NCBI GenBank assembly: GCA_947471985.1
Contig: CANIZL010000036.1
Span: forward strand, 1-57,730
DNA length: 57,730 nucleotides
Source of the DNA: Verrucomicrobiota bacterium
GTDB lineage: Bacteria; Verrucomicrobiota; Verrucomicrobiia; Limisphaerales; UBA9464
Direction of reading: 5' to 3'
The notes under the pieces are model-generated. The model worked only from the letters and a program-made list of their open reading frames with translations. It made no database searches and had not been told where the DNA came from. A program made the translations under genes and the position numbers. Shown here one piece after another: positions 16,899 to 24,933 of this stretch. The stretch's first letter is position 1, and the number at the start of each line of letters is the position of its first letter.

Positions 16899-17546
16899 AT
16901 GCGTATCATCGGTGGCGACGCGGGGGGGCGGTTGCTCCGGACTCCAGAGGGTCTCGGCGTGCGGCCCATGCCCGATAAGGTCAAACTCGCCGTCTTCAAC
17001 AGCCTCGGCGATCGGGTGGTCGATGCGCGTGTCCTCGATCTCTTCGCGGGCACCGGCGCGCTCGGGCTGGAGTGCCTAAGCCGCGGCGCACGGCAGCTCA
17101 CGAGTTACGAGCGGTCCGAAAAGCATGCCCGTTTCTATCGCGCCAATCTGGCGTCGGCCGCCCTGCCGGGGATCGAGGTGTCCTTGCGCGTGCAGGATGT
17201 CTTCGTCGGGGTGCCCCAGCTCGCTCGCGAGGGGCGGCAGTTCGAATTGATCATCGCCGATCCACCGTATGGCGATAAGACCCGGCCGGGGAAGCGGTCG
17301 GAATCGCTCGCGCAACAGTTGCTGGATGTGCCCGAGTTGCCCGGGATGCTCGCGCCGGGGGGGCGTTTCGTGTTGGGGCACACCAAACGGGATCAGGTCA
17401 CCATCCCCGCGCATTGGGTCGCCGTGAAGGAACTGAAACACGGCGACACCATCATCCGTTTTCTGGAGCGACCCGAGTCTCCGCCGGCGGCCGCGGCCGC
17501 GACGGCGGACTCCGCTCCGGCTCCGGAAGTGCCGGTCGCTTCCTAA
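16899..17546 (+). CDS. rsmD: 16S rRNA (guanine(966)-N2)-methyltransferase RsmD
   Basis: This 215-residue protein is a Rossmann-fold methyltransferase. It opens with MRIIGGDAGGRLL, the typical RsmD N-terminus that touches rRNA. It then has RPMPDKVKLAVFNSL (the RPT..VREALFN motif), the S-adenosylmethionine loop DLFAGTGALGLE at about 47-58 and the catalytic DPPYGD at about 127. The enzyme methylates G966 of 16S rRNA in the assembled small subunit. The C-terminus carries an Ala/Pro-rich tail of about 20 residues that is not part of the fold. The start gives the family's usual N-terminus. It is close to the next gene (18 bases), so the two may share a transcript. Confidence 0.9.
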   Translation: MRIIGGDAGGRLLRTPEGLGVRPMPDKVKLAVFNSLGDRVVDARVLDLFAGTGALGLECLSRGARQLTSYERSEKHARFYRANLASAALPGIEVSLRVQDVFVGVPQLAREGRQFELIIADPPYGDKTRPGKRSESLAQQLLDVPELPGMLAPGGRFVLGHTKRDQVTIPAHWVAVKELKHGDTIIRFLERPESPPAAAAATADSAPAPEVPVAS

Positions 17547-17564
17547 ACCTAGTCCTCGGCCCAA

Positions 17565-18548
17565 GTGAATGTTCTCCGCTCCGTGATCTTCGCCGGGCTG
17601 GCGATCGTGGCTCCGGGGCGGTTCGCCGGGTTTGCGGGTTTCGCGGCCGATGTCGTTGTGCCTCCGCCCATGTCCGCACTCGTGATTCAGACCGCCGCGG
17701 CGGATTCCGCCCTGCAAACCACGCTGAATCGGTGCGTGGCTGCCGAACTGGCGCGGCCCCGGACCAACGCCTGGTCCGCGGGGCAGCTCGCCGTTTCGTT
17801 GATCGATCTCACGTCTGGTCAACCAGTGCGGGCGAGTGTGCGGGGGAGCGAACTGGTGTATCCGGCGAGTGTCGTAAAATTGTTCTACCTCGCGGCCGCC
17901 GAACAGTGGTTGGAGGCGGGGCGTCTCACCGATTCCGCCGAGCTGCAGCGGGCGTTGCGGGACATGATCGTGGATTCGTCCAATGACGCGACGCATTACG
18001 TCCTGGATTTGCTGACCGGCACCACCAGCGGTCCGGAACTCGCACCCGAGGCGCTGCGCTCCTGGGCGGAACAGCGGAATGGGGTGAATCGTTGGATCGC
18101 CACGCTCGGGTATCCGGCCGGGATCAACGCGAACAAGAAGCCGTGGAGCGACGGTCCGTACGGGCGGGAAAAACAGGCGATCGACGCTTTCCAGCCGAAT
18201 CGGAATCTGCTCACCACCGACGCCACCGCCCGGTTGCTGACCGAGATTGCGCTGGGGCGCATCGTTACGGCGGAGCGGTGCGGTCGGATGCGCGCGCGGT
18301 TGAGTCGGGATCCGTGGGCGGCGCCGACCGCGGAGGATCAAATCACGGGCTTCATCGCCAATGGACTGCCCCGGGGGGCGAAGCTCTGGAGCAAGGCCGG
18401 TTGGACCAGCGAGACGCGGCATGATGCGGCGCTGATCGAACTGCCGACGGGTCGGCGCGTGGTGCTGGTGATCTTCACGACCGGTCACGCGACCGAGGAG
18501 GATTTGTTGCCGTCATTGACGCGCTCCCTGTTGGCGGCGCTGCCGTAG
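17565..18548 (+). CDS. secreted serine hydrolase, class A beta-lactamase fold
   Basis: The 327-residue protein has a hydrophobic N-terminus consistent with export. Motifs of the penicillin-recognising fold are visible: the nucleophile motif S102-V-V-K105 (in YPASVVKLFYL), an SxN-type motif S138-S-N140 and KAGW near residue 284 in place of KTG. The ExxLN motif of true class A beta-lactamases is not seen; the corresponding stretch reads AFQPNRNLLT. It is therefore more likely a peptidase or esterase acting on cell-wall peptides than a resistance enzyme. It lies 18 bases after rsmD and 32 bases before the radical SAM gene. Product is called with good confidence at the fold level only. Confidence 0.75.
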   Translation: MNVLRSVIFAGLAIVAPGRFAGFAGFAADVVVPPPMSALVIQTAAADSALQTTLNRCVAAELARPRTNAWSAGQLAVSLIDLTSGQPVRASVRGSELVYPASVVKLFYLAAAEQWLEAGRLTDSAELQRALRDMIVDSSNDATHYVLDLLTGTTSGPELAPEALRSWAEQRNGVNRWIATLGYPAGINANKKPWSDGPYGREKQAIDAFQPNRNLLTTDATARLLTEIALGRIVTAERCGRMRARLSRDPWAAPTAEDQITGFIANGLPRGAKLWSKAGWTSETRHDAALIELPTGRRVVLVIFTTGHATEEDLLPSLTRSLLAALP

Positions 18549-18580
18549 CGCGGCGGTCGCCCTTCACGAATACGCCGGCC

Positions 18581-19627
18581 ATGAATCATCGCGGAGCCAC
18601 CCACAATCCGGCGAACCGCTTTTTCACCACGCATCGCGAGGTGGATGCCGACAACGTGGATCTCGACCCCGCCGAAGAGCCGTCGCCGCGGACGGAGTTC
18701 ATTGCGGATCAATCCCAATCGGCGCTGACGAGCAATGATTCGCCGGACGTGGGTTTCGATTGGAGCGTGAATCCGTATCGGGGTTGCGAACATGGCTGCG
18801 CGTATTGCTACGCCCGGCCGACGCACGAGTACCTGGGCTACAGCGCCGGGGTGGATTTCGAAACGAAGATCCTGGTCAAGCACGATGCACCGGAGCTGCT
18901 ACGCCGCGAGCTGTCGCGGCCGGGATGGAGACCGGCCGTGGTGAATCTGAGCGGGGTGACGGATTGTTATCAGCCGATTGAACGGCGTTTGCAGCTCACG
19001 CGCCGTTGCCTCGAGGTGCTCGCGGAGTTCCGCAATCCCACGATCATCGTCACCAAGAACACGTTGGTGGCGCGGGACGTCGATGTGTTGGGGGAACTGG
19101 CGCGGCATCAGGCGGCGGCGGTTTTTCTGAGCGTCACCACGTTGGATCCGGAATTGCGCGCGATCCTCGAGCCGCGGGCGTCGCCGCCGGCGGCGCGGTT
19201 GCGGGCGATTCGTCGGCTGGCGGACGCGGGGATACCGGTGGGCGTGCTCATCGGTCCGGTGATTCCGGCGATCAATGACCACGAGATCCCGCGGATTGTC
19301 GACGCGGCGGTGGCGGCGGGGGCGTCGTTTGCGAGCTACACGTTCCTGCGACTTCCGGGGGCGGTGCGGCCGGTCTTTGAGGCGTGGTTGGCGCGGCATT
19401 TTCCGGATCGCCAGGAGAAGGTGCTGGGCCAGATCCGGGCCTTTCGGGATGGGGCGCTGAACCGGAGTGAATTCGGGGAACGGATGCGGGGCAGTGGTCC
19501 GGCGGCGGATCGGTTGAGTCAGCTGTTTCACGCGGTTTGTCGTCGGCACGGGATCGACGGGCAGTGGCCGCAACCGTCGGTGGCGCATTTTCGGAGGGTG
19601 GAGAGGGGGCAGGGGGAGTTGTTTTAG
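18581..19627 (+). CDS. PA0069-family radical SAM protein (SplB-like)
   Basis: The 348-residue protein carries CEHGCAYC (C69, C73, C76), the CxxxCxxC motif that binds the 4Fe-4S cluster and starts S-adenosylmethionine cleavage. It is preceded by FDWSVNPYRGC and followed by YARPTHEYLG, the hallmark of the PA0069/spore-photolyase-like group. A TIM-barrel body with VTDCYQPIE and GVLIGPVIPAINDHE follows. The family is common beside DNA-repair genes, but its substrate is not settled and nothing here resolves it. The extreme C-terminus is basic and Glu/Gly rich. It is the last gene before a G-rich tandem repeat. Confidence 0.88.
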   Translation: MNHRGATHNPANRFFTTHREVDADNVDLDPAEEPSPRTEFIADQSQSALTSNDSPDVGFDWSVNPYRGCEHGCAYCYARPTHEYLGYSAGVDFETKILVKHDAPELLRRELSRPGWRPAVVNLSGVTDCYQPIERRLQLTRRCLEVLAEFRNPTIIVTKNTLVARDVDVLGELARHQAAAVFLSVTTLDPELRAILEPRASPPAARLRAIRRLADAGIPVGVLIGPVIPAINDHEIPRIVDAAVAAGASFASYTFLRLPGAVRPVFEAWLARHFPDRQEKVLGQIRAFRDGALNRSEFGERMRGSGPAADRLSQLFHAVCRRHGIDGQWPQPSVAHFRRVERGQGELF

Positions 19628-19650
19628 GGAGGGTCACGCGGAGGCGCGGT

Positions 19651-19745
19651 GGAGGGGTGGAGTGATGGAGGGGTGGAGTGATGGAGGGGTGGAGTGATGG
19701 AGGGGTGGAGTGATGGAGGGGTGGAGGGATGGAGGGGTGGAGGGT
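19651..19745 (+). repeat. 16-bp G-rich tandem repeat, six copies
   Basis: Six head-to-tail copies of GGAGGGGTGGAGTGAT occupy this stretch. The first four are exact, the fifth changes AGTGAT to AGGGAT and the last is one base short. The strand is almost pure purine plus T and has many GGG runs, so it could form a G-quadruplex or slip during replication. It lies between the radical SAM gene and lemA. The short stretch just before it, TCACGCGGAGGCGCGG, is a fragment of the hairpin repeat found at 52.7 kb. Confidence 0.85.
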
Positions 19746-19825
19746 GAATGGGCGGGGCGCAAATTACAAAAGGGGGGTGAATTTCCGATGTTCCTTTTCC
19801 GGGCATTCCCGTTATCCTCGGCGCG

Positions 19826-20449
19826 ATGAAAATGTTCGCGATTGGTTGCAGTGGGCTGCTGGTCCTCTTTCTGCTCGTCGTGGGGGTCGGCGGATGTTCC
19901 AGCTACAATGGACTGGTGACCAAATCCACCAAAATCGATGAATCCTGGGCGCAGGTGCAAAACGTCTATCAGCGACGTTCGGATCTGATTCCCAATCTGG
20001 TGGCCACCGTTTCCGGTGCGGCCAATTTTGAGAAGTCGACGCTGACCGCGGTCACCGATGCCCGCGCGTCCGTGGGCCGGGTGCAGATCGATGCCAGCCG
20101 GGCGCCCACGGACGCCGCGAAGTTGGAGGAATACCAGAAGTCGCAGGGACAATTGGCGTCGGCGTTGTCGCGGCTGCTGGTGGTGGCCGAACGTTATCCC
20201 GATCTGAAGGCCACCGCGTCCTTCCGCGATCTGCAGGTGCAATTGGAAGGCACCGAGAATCGCATCACGGTGGAGCGGCAGAAGTTCAACGAGGCGGTGC
20301 AGCGGTACAACGCGGACATCCGGCAGTTCCCCAACGTGCTGTTTGCCGGCGCGATGGGCTTCGCTGCCAAGCCGTATTTCGCCGCGAAAGAAGGGGCCGA
20401 CACGGTCCCCAAGGTCGACTTCACCACTCCCGCGCCGGCCAAACCGTGA
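19826..20449 (+). CDS. lemA: LemA family lipoprotein
   Basis: The 207-residue protein has a hydrophobic leader ending in a lipobox (VGVGGC, C24), so it is probably lipid-anchored. The LemA domain follows: SYNGLVTKSTKIDESWAQVQ, RRSDLIPNLV and ENRITVERQKFNEAVQ are all family signatures, with a long helical hairpin and a final FPNVLFAG segment. LemA proteins have no proven enzymatic role. They usually sit next to TPM-domain (YgcG) proteins, as here. The next gene starts 4 bases after the stop, so the three genes through 21715 form an operon. Confidence 0.92.
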   Translation: MKMFAIGCSGLLVLFLLVVGVGGCSSYNGLVTKSTKIDESWAQVQNVYQRRSDLIPNLVATVSGAANFEKSTLTAVTDARASVGRVQIDASRAPTDAAKLEEYQKSQGQLASALSRLLVVAERYPDLKATASFRDLQVQLEGTENRITVERQKFNEAVQRYNADIRQFPNVLFAGAMGFAAKPYFAAKEGADTVPKVDFTTPAPAKP

Positions 20450-20453
20450 CGCC

Positions 20454-21278
20454 ATGCGTCGCGTTGATCTTTTGCGGTGGTTCCTGCTCCTGCTGACCGC
20501 CTTGCGGGCGGCGGCGGTGGAGGTGATGCCCCCGGCGCCGACCCGCTTCTTCAATGATTACGCGGCGGTGGTTTCGACCGCGACGGCCGAGCGGTTGAAT
20601 TTCCAGTTGCGCGAGTTTCAGCGCACGAATTCCACCCAGGTGGTGGTCGCGGTGTTTCCCAAGATGCAGACGGACTCGTCCATCGAGGACTACGTCCACC
20701 GCATGTTTGTGGCGTGGAAGATCGGCCAAAAAGGGAAGAACAACGGCGTCCTGCTGGCGGTGTTCACGCAGGATCGGAAGCTGCGGATCGAGGTGGGTTA
20801 CGGTCTGGAAGGCGCGCTGCCGGACGCGCTGGCGCGGCGGATCATCGATGACGAGATCAAACCGCAGTTGCGGCAGAGCAACTACACGGTGGGCCTGGCG
20901 GCCGGGGTGAAGGCGATTCTCGCGGCCACGAAGGGCGAATACAAGGCTGGGCCGGAAGCGGAGGAACTGACGGGCCTGCAGGGGTTCCTGAAGAAGTACG
21001 GCGCCAGCGAATACGTTCCGTTCTATGCGGTCGGCGGGCTCATGGTTTTCCTGCTGGTGGTCAATATTCGGGCCGCCCGAAATGTCCGGCGCGGCGCCGT
21101 GTATGACAGTCGCGGACGCCATGTTCTCGACTCCGGGCCCTACGGGCAGTGGTGGGGTGGATCGTCGGGCGGCGGCTGGGGCGGTGGGGGAGGCGATTCG
21201 GGTGGGGGCGGGGACAGTGGTGGCTTTTCGGGCGGCGGCGGCGATTCCGGCGGCGGCGGCGCGAGTGGAAGTTGGTGA
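20454..21278 (+). CDS. TPM-domain membrane protein, YgcG-like
   Basis: The 274-residue protein starts at the ATG 4 bases after lemA; a longer upstream frame is only overlap. A signal peptide (residues about 8-22) precedes a TPM domain (about 28-150) with FNDYAAVVS, STQVVVAVF, GKNNGVLLAVF and RKLRIEVGYGLEGALPDA. A membrane segment lies at about 185-205 (FYAVGGLMVFLLVV). The tail is Gly/Ser/Asp-rich and ends in ASGSW, the classical YgcG ending. TPM domains of this group are thought to act in envelope maintenance. The next gene begins 2 bases after the stop. Confidence 0.9.
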   Translation: MRRVDLLRWFLLLLTALRAAAVEVMPPAPTRFFNDYAAVVSTATAERLNFQLREFQRTNSTQVVVAVFPKMQTDSSIEDYVHRMFVAWKIGQKGKNNGVLLAVFTQDRKLRIEVGYGLEGALPDALARRIIDDEIKPQLRQSNYTVGLAAGVKAILAATKGEYKAGPEAEELTGLQGFLKKYGASEYVPFYAVGGLMVFLLVVNIRAARNVRRGAVYDSRGRHVLDSGPYGQWWGGSSGGGWGGGGGDSGGGGDSGGFSGGGGDSGGGGASGSW

Positions 21279-21280
21279 TC

Positions 21281-21715
21281 ATGAAATCCGACGAACTCAT
21301 CAGTAAACTGGACGAGGGACGCCTGGTGGAAGCCATCGCGGCGGCGGAACGACAAACGTCGGGCGAGATCCGCGTCTGCATTTCGCAGCGGCCGTGGGAC
21401 GATCCGCTGGCGGCGGCGCGGCGGCGGTTTCAGGAACTGGGCATGCAAAAGACCGCGCAGCGCAATGGCGTGCTGATTTTCTTCGTGCCGGAGTCCCGTC
21501 AGTTCGCTGTGTGGGGCGATGTGGGCGTGCACGAAAAGTGCGGGGAGGACTGCTGGAGGGGGATCGTCGACGACATGGTGCCGTTCTTGAAAGCCGATCG
21601 CTACACGGACGCCGTGGTTCGGGCCATCGCGCGGGTGGGGTCGGAGTTGGCCCGGCATTTTCCCCGCGCGTCCGATGATCGGGACGAACTGCCCAATACG
21701 ATTGTGGGGGATTGA
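21281..21715 (+). CDS. stand-alone TPM-domain protein
   Basis: This 144-residue protein starts at the ATG 2 bases after the preceding stop. It has no signal peptide or membrane segment. The TPM fold is shown by RLVEAIAAAERQTSGEIRV, QRNGVLIFFVPESRQFAVWGD and a C-terminal helix with AIARVGSELARHFP. It is the short third member often found in LemA-TPM-TPM clusters. Its two cysteines (VHEKCGEDCW) are close together. Function is unknown beyond the cluster context. Confidence 0.85.
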   Translation: MKSDELISKLDEGRLVEAIAAAERQTSGEIRVCISQRPWDDPLAAARRRFQELGMQKTAQRNGVLIFFVPESRQFAVWGDVGVHEKCGEDCWRGIVDDMVPFLKADRYTDAVVRAIARVGSELARHFPRASDDRDELPNTIVGD

Positions 21716-21775
21716 AGGAAGTTCTTGGTTCTTCGTTTTTTGTTCTCCGCGTTCTCCGCGGCTCCGCGTGCAAAA
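21716..21775. repeat. half-copy of the CACGCGGAG hairpin repeat
   Basis: The stretch GTTCTTGGTTCTTCGTTTTT followed by TTCTCCGCGTTCTCCGCGG and CTCCGCGTGCAAAAATG matches the right arm of the hairpin elements at 52.7-53.0 kb. The left arm is absent here. The leading GTTCTTGGTTC motif is also seen inside hsdM at 9698-9745. Confidence 0.7.
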
Positions 21776-21866
21776 ATGGGTCGGTTTTCGCATTGGCAAA
21801 TGCAGAGATTCACGCCGGTGGGAAAACCAGCGGGACAGGGGAGTCGGCCTCCGCGGACGGGATGCG

Positions 21867-23276
21867 TTATTGGGCGGGGAGGAGGCGGTAGAAACTGGCG
21901 GGTTTTGTCGGTGGGGTGGGATCGACGAAAAAGGCCGCTCCGTCCGGGGCTCCGCCGGCGACGGCATCCAGGGGTTGCCAGTGGGGCGTGACGAGGTCCG
22001 ACGCCCGTTCAATGCGGTAGCCGCGGCCAAAGACGCCGGTCCAACTCAACCGCGTGCCTTCACGGGGATCCACCGTCACCTGCACGTTCGTCACCGGCGG
22101 AGGTGGAGTCGTGGCCGCGACTTGAAACACGTAGCCGCTGTCGTTGGCGACGACGATCAGGTTGCCGTTGGGGGCCAGGGTGACGGCGCGGGGTTGCGAG
22201 AAATAATCGAGATCCACCAGCGGCGGATGCAGTCCGTCGGTGAGCGAATAAATGTCCTTGTTGCCGCGGCCGCGCAGGTATTGGTGGAGGATTCCCTGGG
22301 TATCCACGAACCAGACGCTGCCGTTGCGGTGGCCGCAGAGGAAGTAAGAACCATCGGCGCGGAACGCGATGCCGCGGGGGCCCTCGATGAAGCTCTCGAG
22401 CGCGGCCTGGCCATCGGCGGGCGGGACCTGCTCCACATTGCCGGTCATGCGGGTGCGCTGGTCCGGTCCATCGATGCGGAAGACACCCGTTGCTTCCTTA
22501 AAGACGTCCTCTTCGGCGCGGTCGCAGACGTAGAGGTGTCCGTCGACGGGATTGACGGCGAGGTTGGCCGGGTTGCGGAACCCGACGGCCTTGCGGCACA
22601 CCAGTTCGATGCCTTTCGCGGGCGTCCACTGTTTGACGACGGCACCGTCGGCAAAATTGTTGGGCACACCGTCGACGACCAGCGGTTTGAATTCGTGGGT
22701 GTAGTAGATCAGGCCTTCATCGGGGCGGACCCAGAGCGCCCGTCCGGAGGGATGCCAGTTGGGTTCCGGATCGTTGACGACGGTGGTCATGATGCCGTTG
22801 GTGTCGACGCGCCGGATGCGGTGGTTGCCGGGATCGAGCAGGTACACGATTCCGTTGGGAAAGACAAACAGCCCGTTGGGACTGGCGATTTCGAGCTGAG
22901 TGGCGGGTGCGGGGCCGTCGCCATTGAACCCGGCCTCATGCGTGCCGGCGAAGGTGTGGATGCGTCCGTCGGGGGTGATTTTGAGGATCGCGTGGCTGGA
23001 TTTGTCGGCGATGTAGACGTTGCCGTAGGCGTCGGCGGCGGCGATGTGCGGATTGGAGAGCCCGGTGGATTTCGCCAGCGCGCCCTCGGATTCCGCGGAC
23101 CAGAAATTGATGGCCGTCCCATCGGGGTTGGTGGTGGTCGGGTGATGGACGCCGGCCAGGGTGCGGGTGGTATCGAAGTGGCTGGAGAGTTCCTCAAATT
23201 CGCCGGCGCGGGCGGTGGACAGGGCGAAGAGCGGGACGAGGGAAGCAAGCAGGTACAAGGGCAGGCCGGTGGTCAT
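21867..23276 (-). CDS. secreted NHL-type beta-propeller protein
   Basis: The 469-residue protein is started at MTTGLPLYLL, which gives a clean signal peptide (cleavage near STARA); a longer frame would run into the divergent gene. The body has NHL-like units such as GLSNPHIAAADAYGNVYIAD, GFNGDGPAPATQLEIASPNG and ILVVAND-type blades. They suggest a six-bladed propeller. The C-terminal about 75 residues (TRLSWTGVFGRGYRIERAS to ASFYRLLPAQ) form a small beta-rich domain shared with the RCC1 protein. A binding or extracellular enzyme role is possible but not shown. It is divergently transcribed from the gene at 23419. Confidence 0.82.
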   Translation of the reverse strand: MTTGLPLYLLASLVPLFALSTARAGEFEELSSHFDTTRTLAGVHHPTTTNPDGTAINFWSAESEGALAKSTGLSNPHIAAADAYGNVYIADKSSHAILKITPDGRIHTFAGTHEAGFNGDGPAPATQLEIASPNGLFVFPNGIVYLLDPGNHRIRRVDTNGIMTTVVNDPEPNWHPSGRALWVRPDEGLIYYTHEFKPLVVDGVPNNFADGAVVKQWTPAKGIELVCRKAVGFRNPANLAVNPVDGHLYVCDRAEEDVFKEATGVFRIDGPDQRTRMTGNVEQVPPADGQAALESFIEGPRGIAFRADGSYFLCGHRNGSVWFVDTQGILHQYLRGRGNKDIYSLTDGLHPPLVDLDYFSQPRAVTLAPNGNLIVVANDSGYVFQVAATTPPPPVTNVQVTVDPREGTRLSWTGVFGRGYRIERASDLVTPHWQPLDAVAGGAPDGAAFFVDPTPPTKPASFYRLLPAQ

Positions 23277-23418
23277 GGCAAGTGGCGCGATCCAAAGTGT
23301 GCGGTTGAAGGTCACACTACGGAGCGGGCGGGGGAACGCAAACGTCACGCGGCGTGGGGTGGGGCGGGTGGTCGCCTTTCGCTTCCGTGACCGGCGATTC
23401 TGTGCTTCCTTGCCGCCC

Positions 23419-24819
23419 ATGAGTGAACGGCCAGATACGCACCAGAAGGCCCTGCAGATCAATCTGGATCCCGCCAAGTATGGTGCCTTCGCGGAGATCG
23501 GTGCCGGGCAGGAGGTCGCCCGTTGGTTCTTCCGCGTGGGCGGCGCCAGCGGGACCATCGCCAAGACGATGAGCGCCTATGACATGCTCGTCAGTGACGC
23601 CATCTACGGTCAGTCGGAGCGATATGTCTCCCTCCAGCGTTTGGAAGCGATGTTGGGGCACGAATACACGCTGCTGGTGGAGCGGTTGGCGGCCAAACGG
23701 GGCGGGGATACCCGTTTCTTCGTTTTTGCCAACACCGTTACTGCCCGCGGTTACAAGCGGCGGGATGAAACGCACGGCTGGATGGGCATCCGTTTCCAGA
23801 CCGCGCCGGGTTCGCCGCCCAGCGATGTCGTGCTGCACGTGCGCATGTGGGATCGGGAGAATTTCCAGCAGCAGGAGGCCTTGGGCATTCTGGGGGTCAA
23901 TCTGATCCACTCGGCGTTGTATCTGCACTGGCATCCGGAGGCGGTGGTGAATGCGTTGCTCGACAACCTGTCGATTGATCGCATCGAAGTGGACATGATC
24001 CGGTTTCAAGGACCGGCGTTCTCGCGGGTGGACAACCGGTTGCTGGCGCTGCAGCTCGTGGAGAAGGGGCTGACGAATGCCGCGATGTTCCTTCCGGGCG
24101 GCGATCTGGTGCAGCCGGCCGATGCTTTGCACAAGAAGTGCATTTTGGTCGAGCGTGGTTCCTTCCGCCCGGTGACCAAGGTGACCGTGGACATGTTGAA
24201 CTCCGCCCGCGCCCAGTTCGTGCAGGAGCCGAAGGTGACGGGGCAGGAGGTCATGGTCCTGATGGAAATGACCCTCAAGAACCTGACTTCCGAGGGCAAG
24301 ATCAATCACCAGGACTTCCTGGATCGCGTCGACATGCTCGGATTGCTCGGGCATCCGGTGCTGATTTCGAACTACGGCGAGTTCCATCGGCTGGCGGCCT
24401 ATCTTTTTCGGTACACGAAGATGCCGGTGGGTTTCGTCATGGGCGTCCCGACGCTGCGGGAATTGTTCGAGGAAAAGTATTACGAGGAACTGGAGGGCGG
24501 CATTCTGGAGAGCTTCGGCCGCATGTTCCGCAACGACCTCAAACTGTACGTCTATCCCCTGCGGGATCCCGGGACCAGCGCGCTGATCACGGCGGGCAAC
24601 CTGCGGGTAGCACCCCATTTGCGGCACTTGTACCTCTATCTGACCGAAAACCACCATATTGTCGGGCTGCGGGACATCGATCCGGAAACCCTCCGCATTT
24701 TCAGTCAGGACGTGCTGCGCATGATTCAAGGCCGGGAGCCCGGCTGGGAGGCCATGGTGCCCGAGCGGGTGTCGGCCCTGATCAAGGAGCGGCAGTTGCT
24801 GGGGTATCAGGGAACCTGA
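23419..24819 (+). CDS. conserved cytosolic protein of unknown function
   Basis: The 466-residue protein begins MSERPDTHQKALQINLDP. It belongs to a family I recognise from cyanobacteria and other phyla by YGAFAEIGAGQEVARWFFR, AKTMSAYDMLVSDAIYG, QQQEALGILGVNLIHSA and ERGSFRPVTKVTVDML. Automated pipelines often label such proteins TonB-dependent receptors. However, there is no signal peptide, plug or barrel pattern here, so that label should not be trusted. It has no recognised catalytic motif. The start is the first ATG after a non-coding leader and sits where homologues begin. The gene is divergent from the NHL protein, sharing a 142-base intergenic region. Confidence 0.8.
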   Translation: MSERPDTHQKALQINLDPAKYGAFAEIGAGQEVARWFFRVGGASGTIAKTMSAYDMLVSDAIYGQSERYVSLQRLEAMLGHEYTLLVERLAAKRGGDTRFFVFANTVTARGYKRRDETHGWMGIRFQTAPGSPPSDVVLHVRMWDRENFQQQEALGILGVNLIHSALYLHWHPEAVVNALLDNLSIDRIEVDMIRFQGPAFSRVDNRLLALQLVEKGLTNAAMFLPGGDLVQPADALHKKCILVERGSFRPVTKVTVDMLNSARAQFVQEPKVTGQEVMVLMEMTLKNLTSEGKINHQDFLDRVDMLGLLGHPVLISNYGEFHRLAAYLFRYTKMPVGFVMGVPTLRELFEEKYYEELEGGILESFGRMFRNDLKLYVYPLRDPGTSALITAGNLRVAPHLRHLYLYLTENHHIVGLRDIDPETLRIFSQDVLRMIQGREPGWEAMVPERVSALIKERQLLGYQGT

Positions 24820-24933
24820 TGGCACCCGCGAAAACACCTTCGACCTCGCGTCCGGCGACCGCCCGGCCGGGAGTCGAGACCTTTGATTGAACTCCTTGCC
24901 CCGTTCGCGGTCGTTTGTCCTAGTTCAACGCTC

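Noticed and set aside
17565-18548. Calling the serine hydrolase a beta-lactamase resistance gene
   Set aside because: The ExxLN motif needed for class A hydrolysis is not visible, so resistance is not supported.
19749-19825. A short leader peptide before lemA
   Set aside because: No conserved frame or ribosome-binding site could be seen; the frame continues from the tandem repeat.
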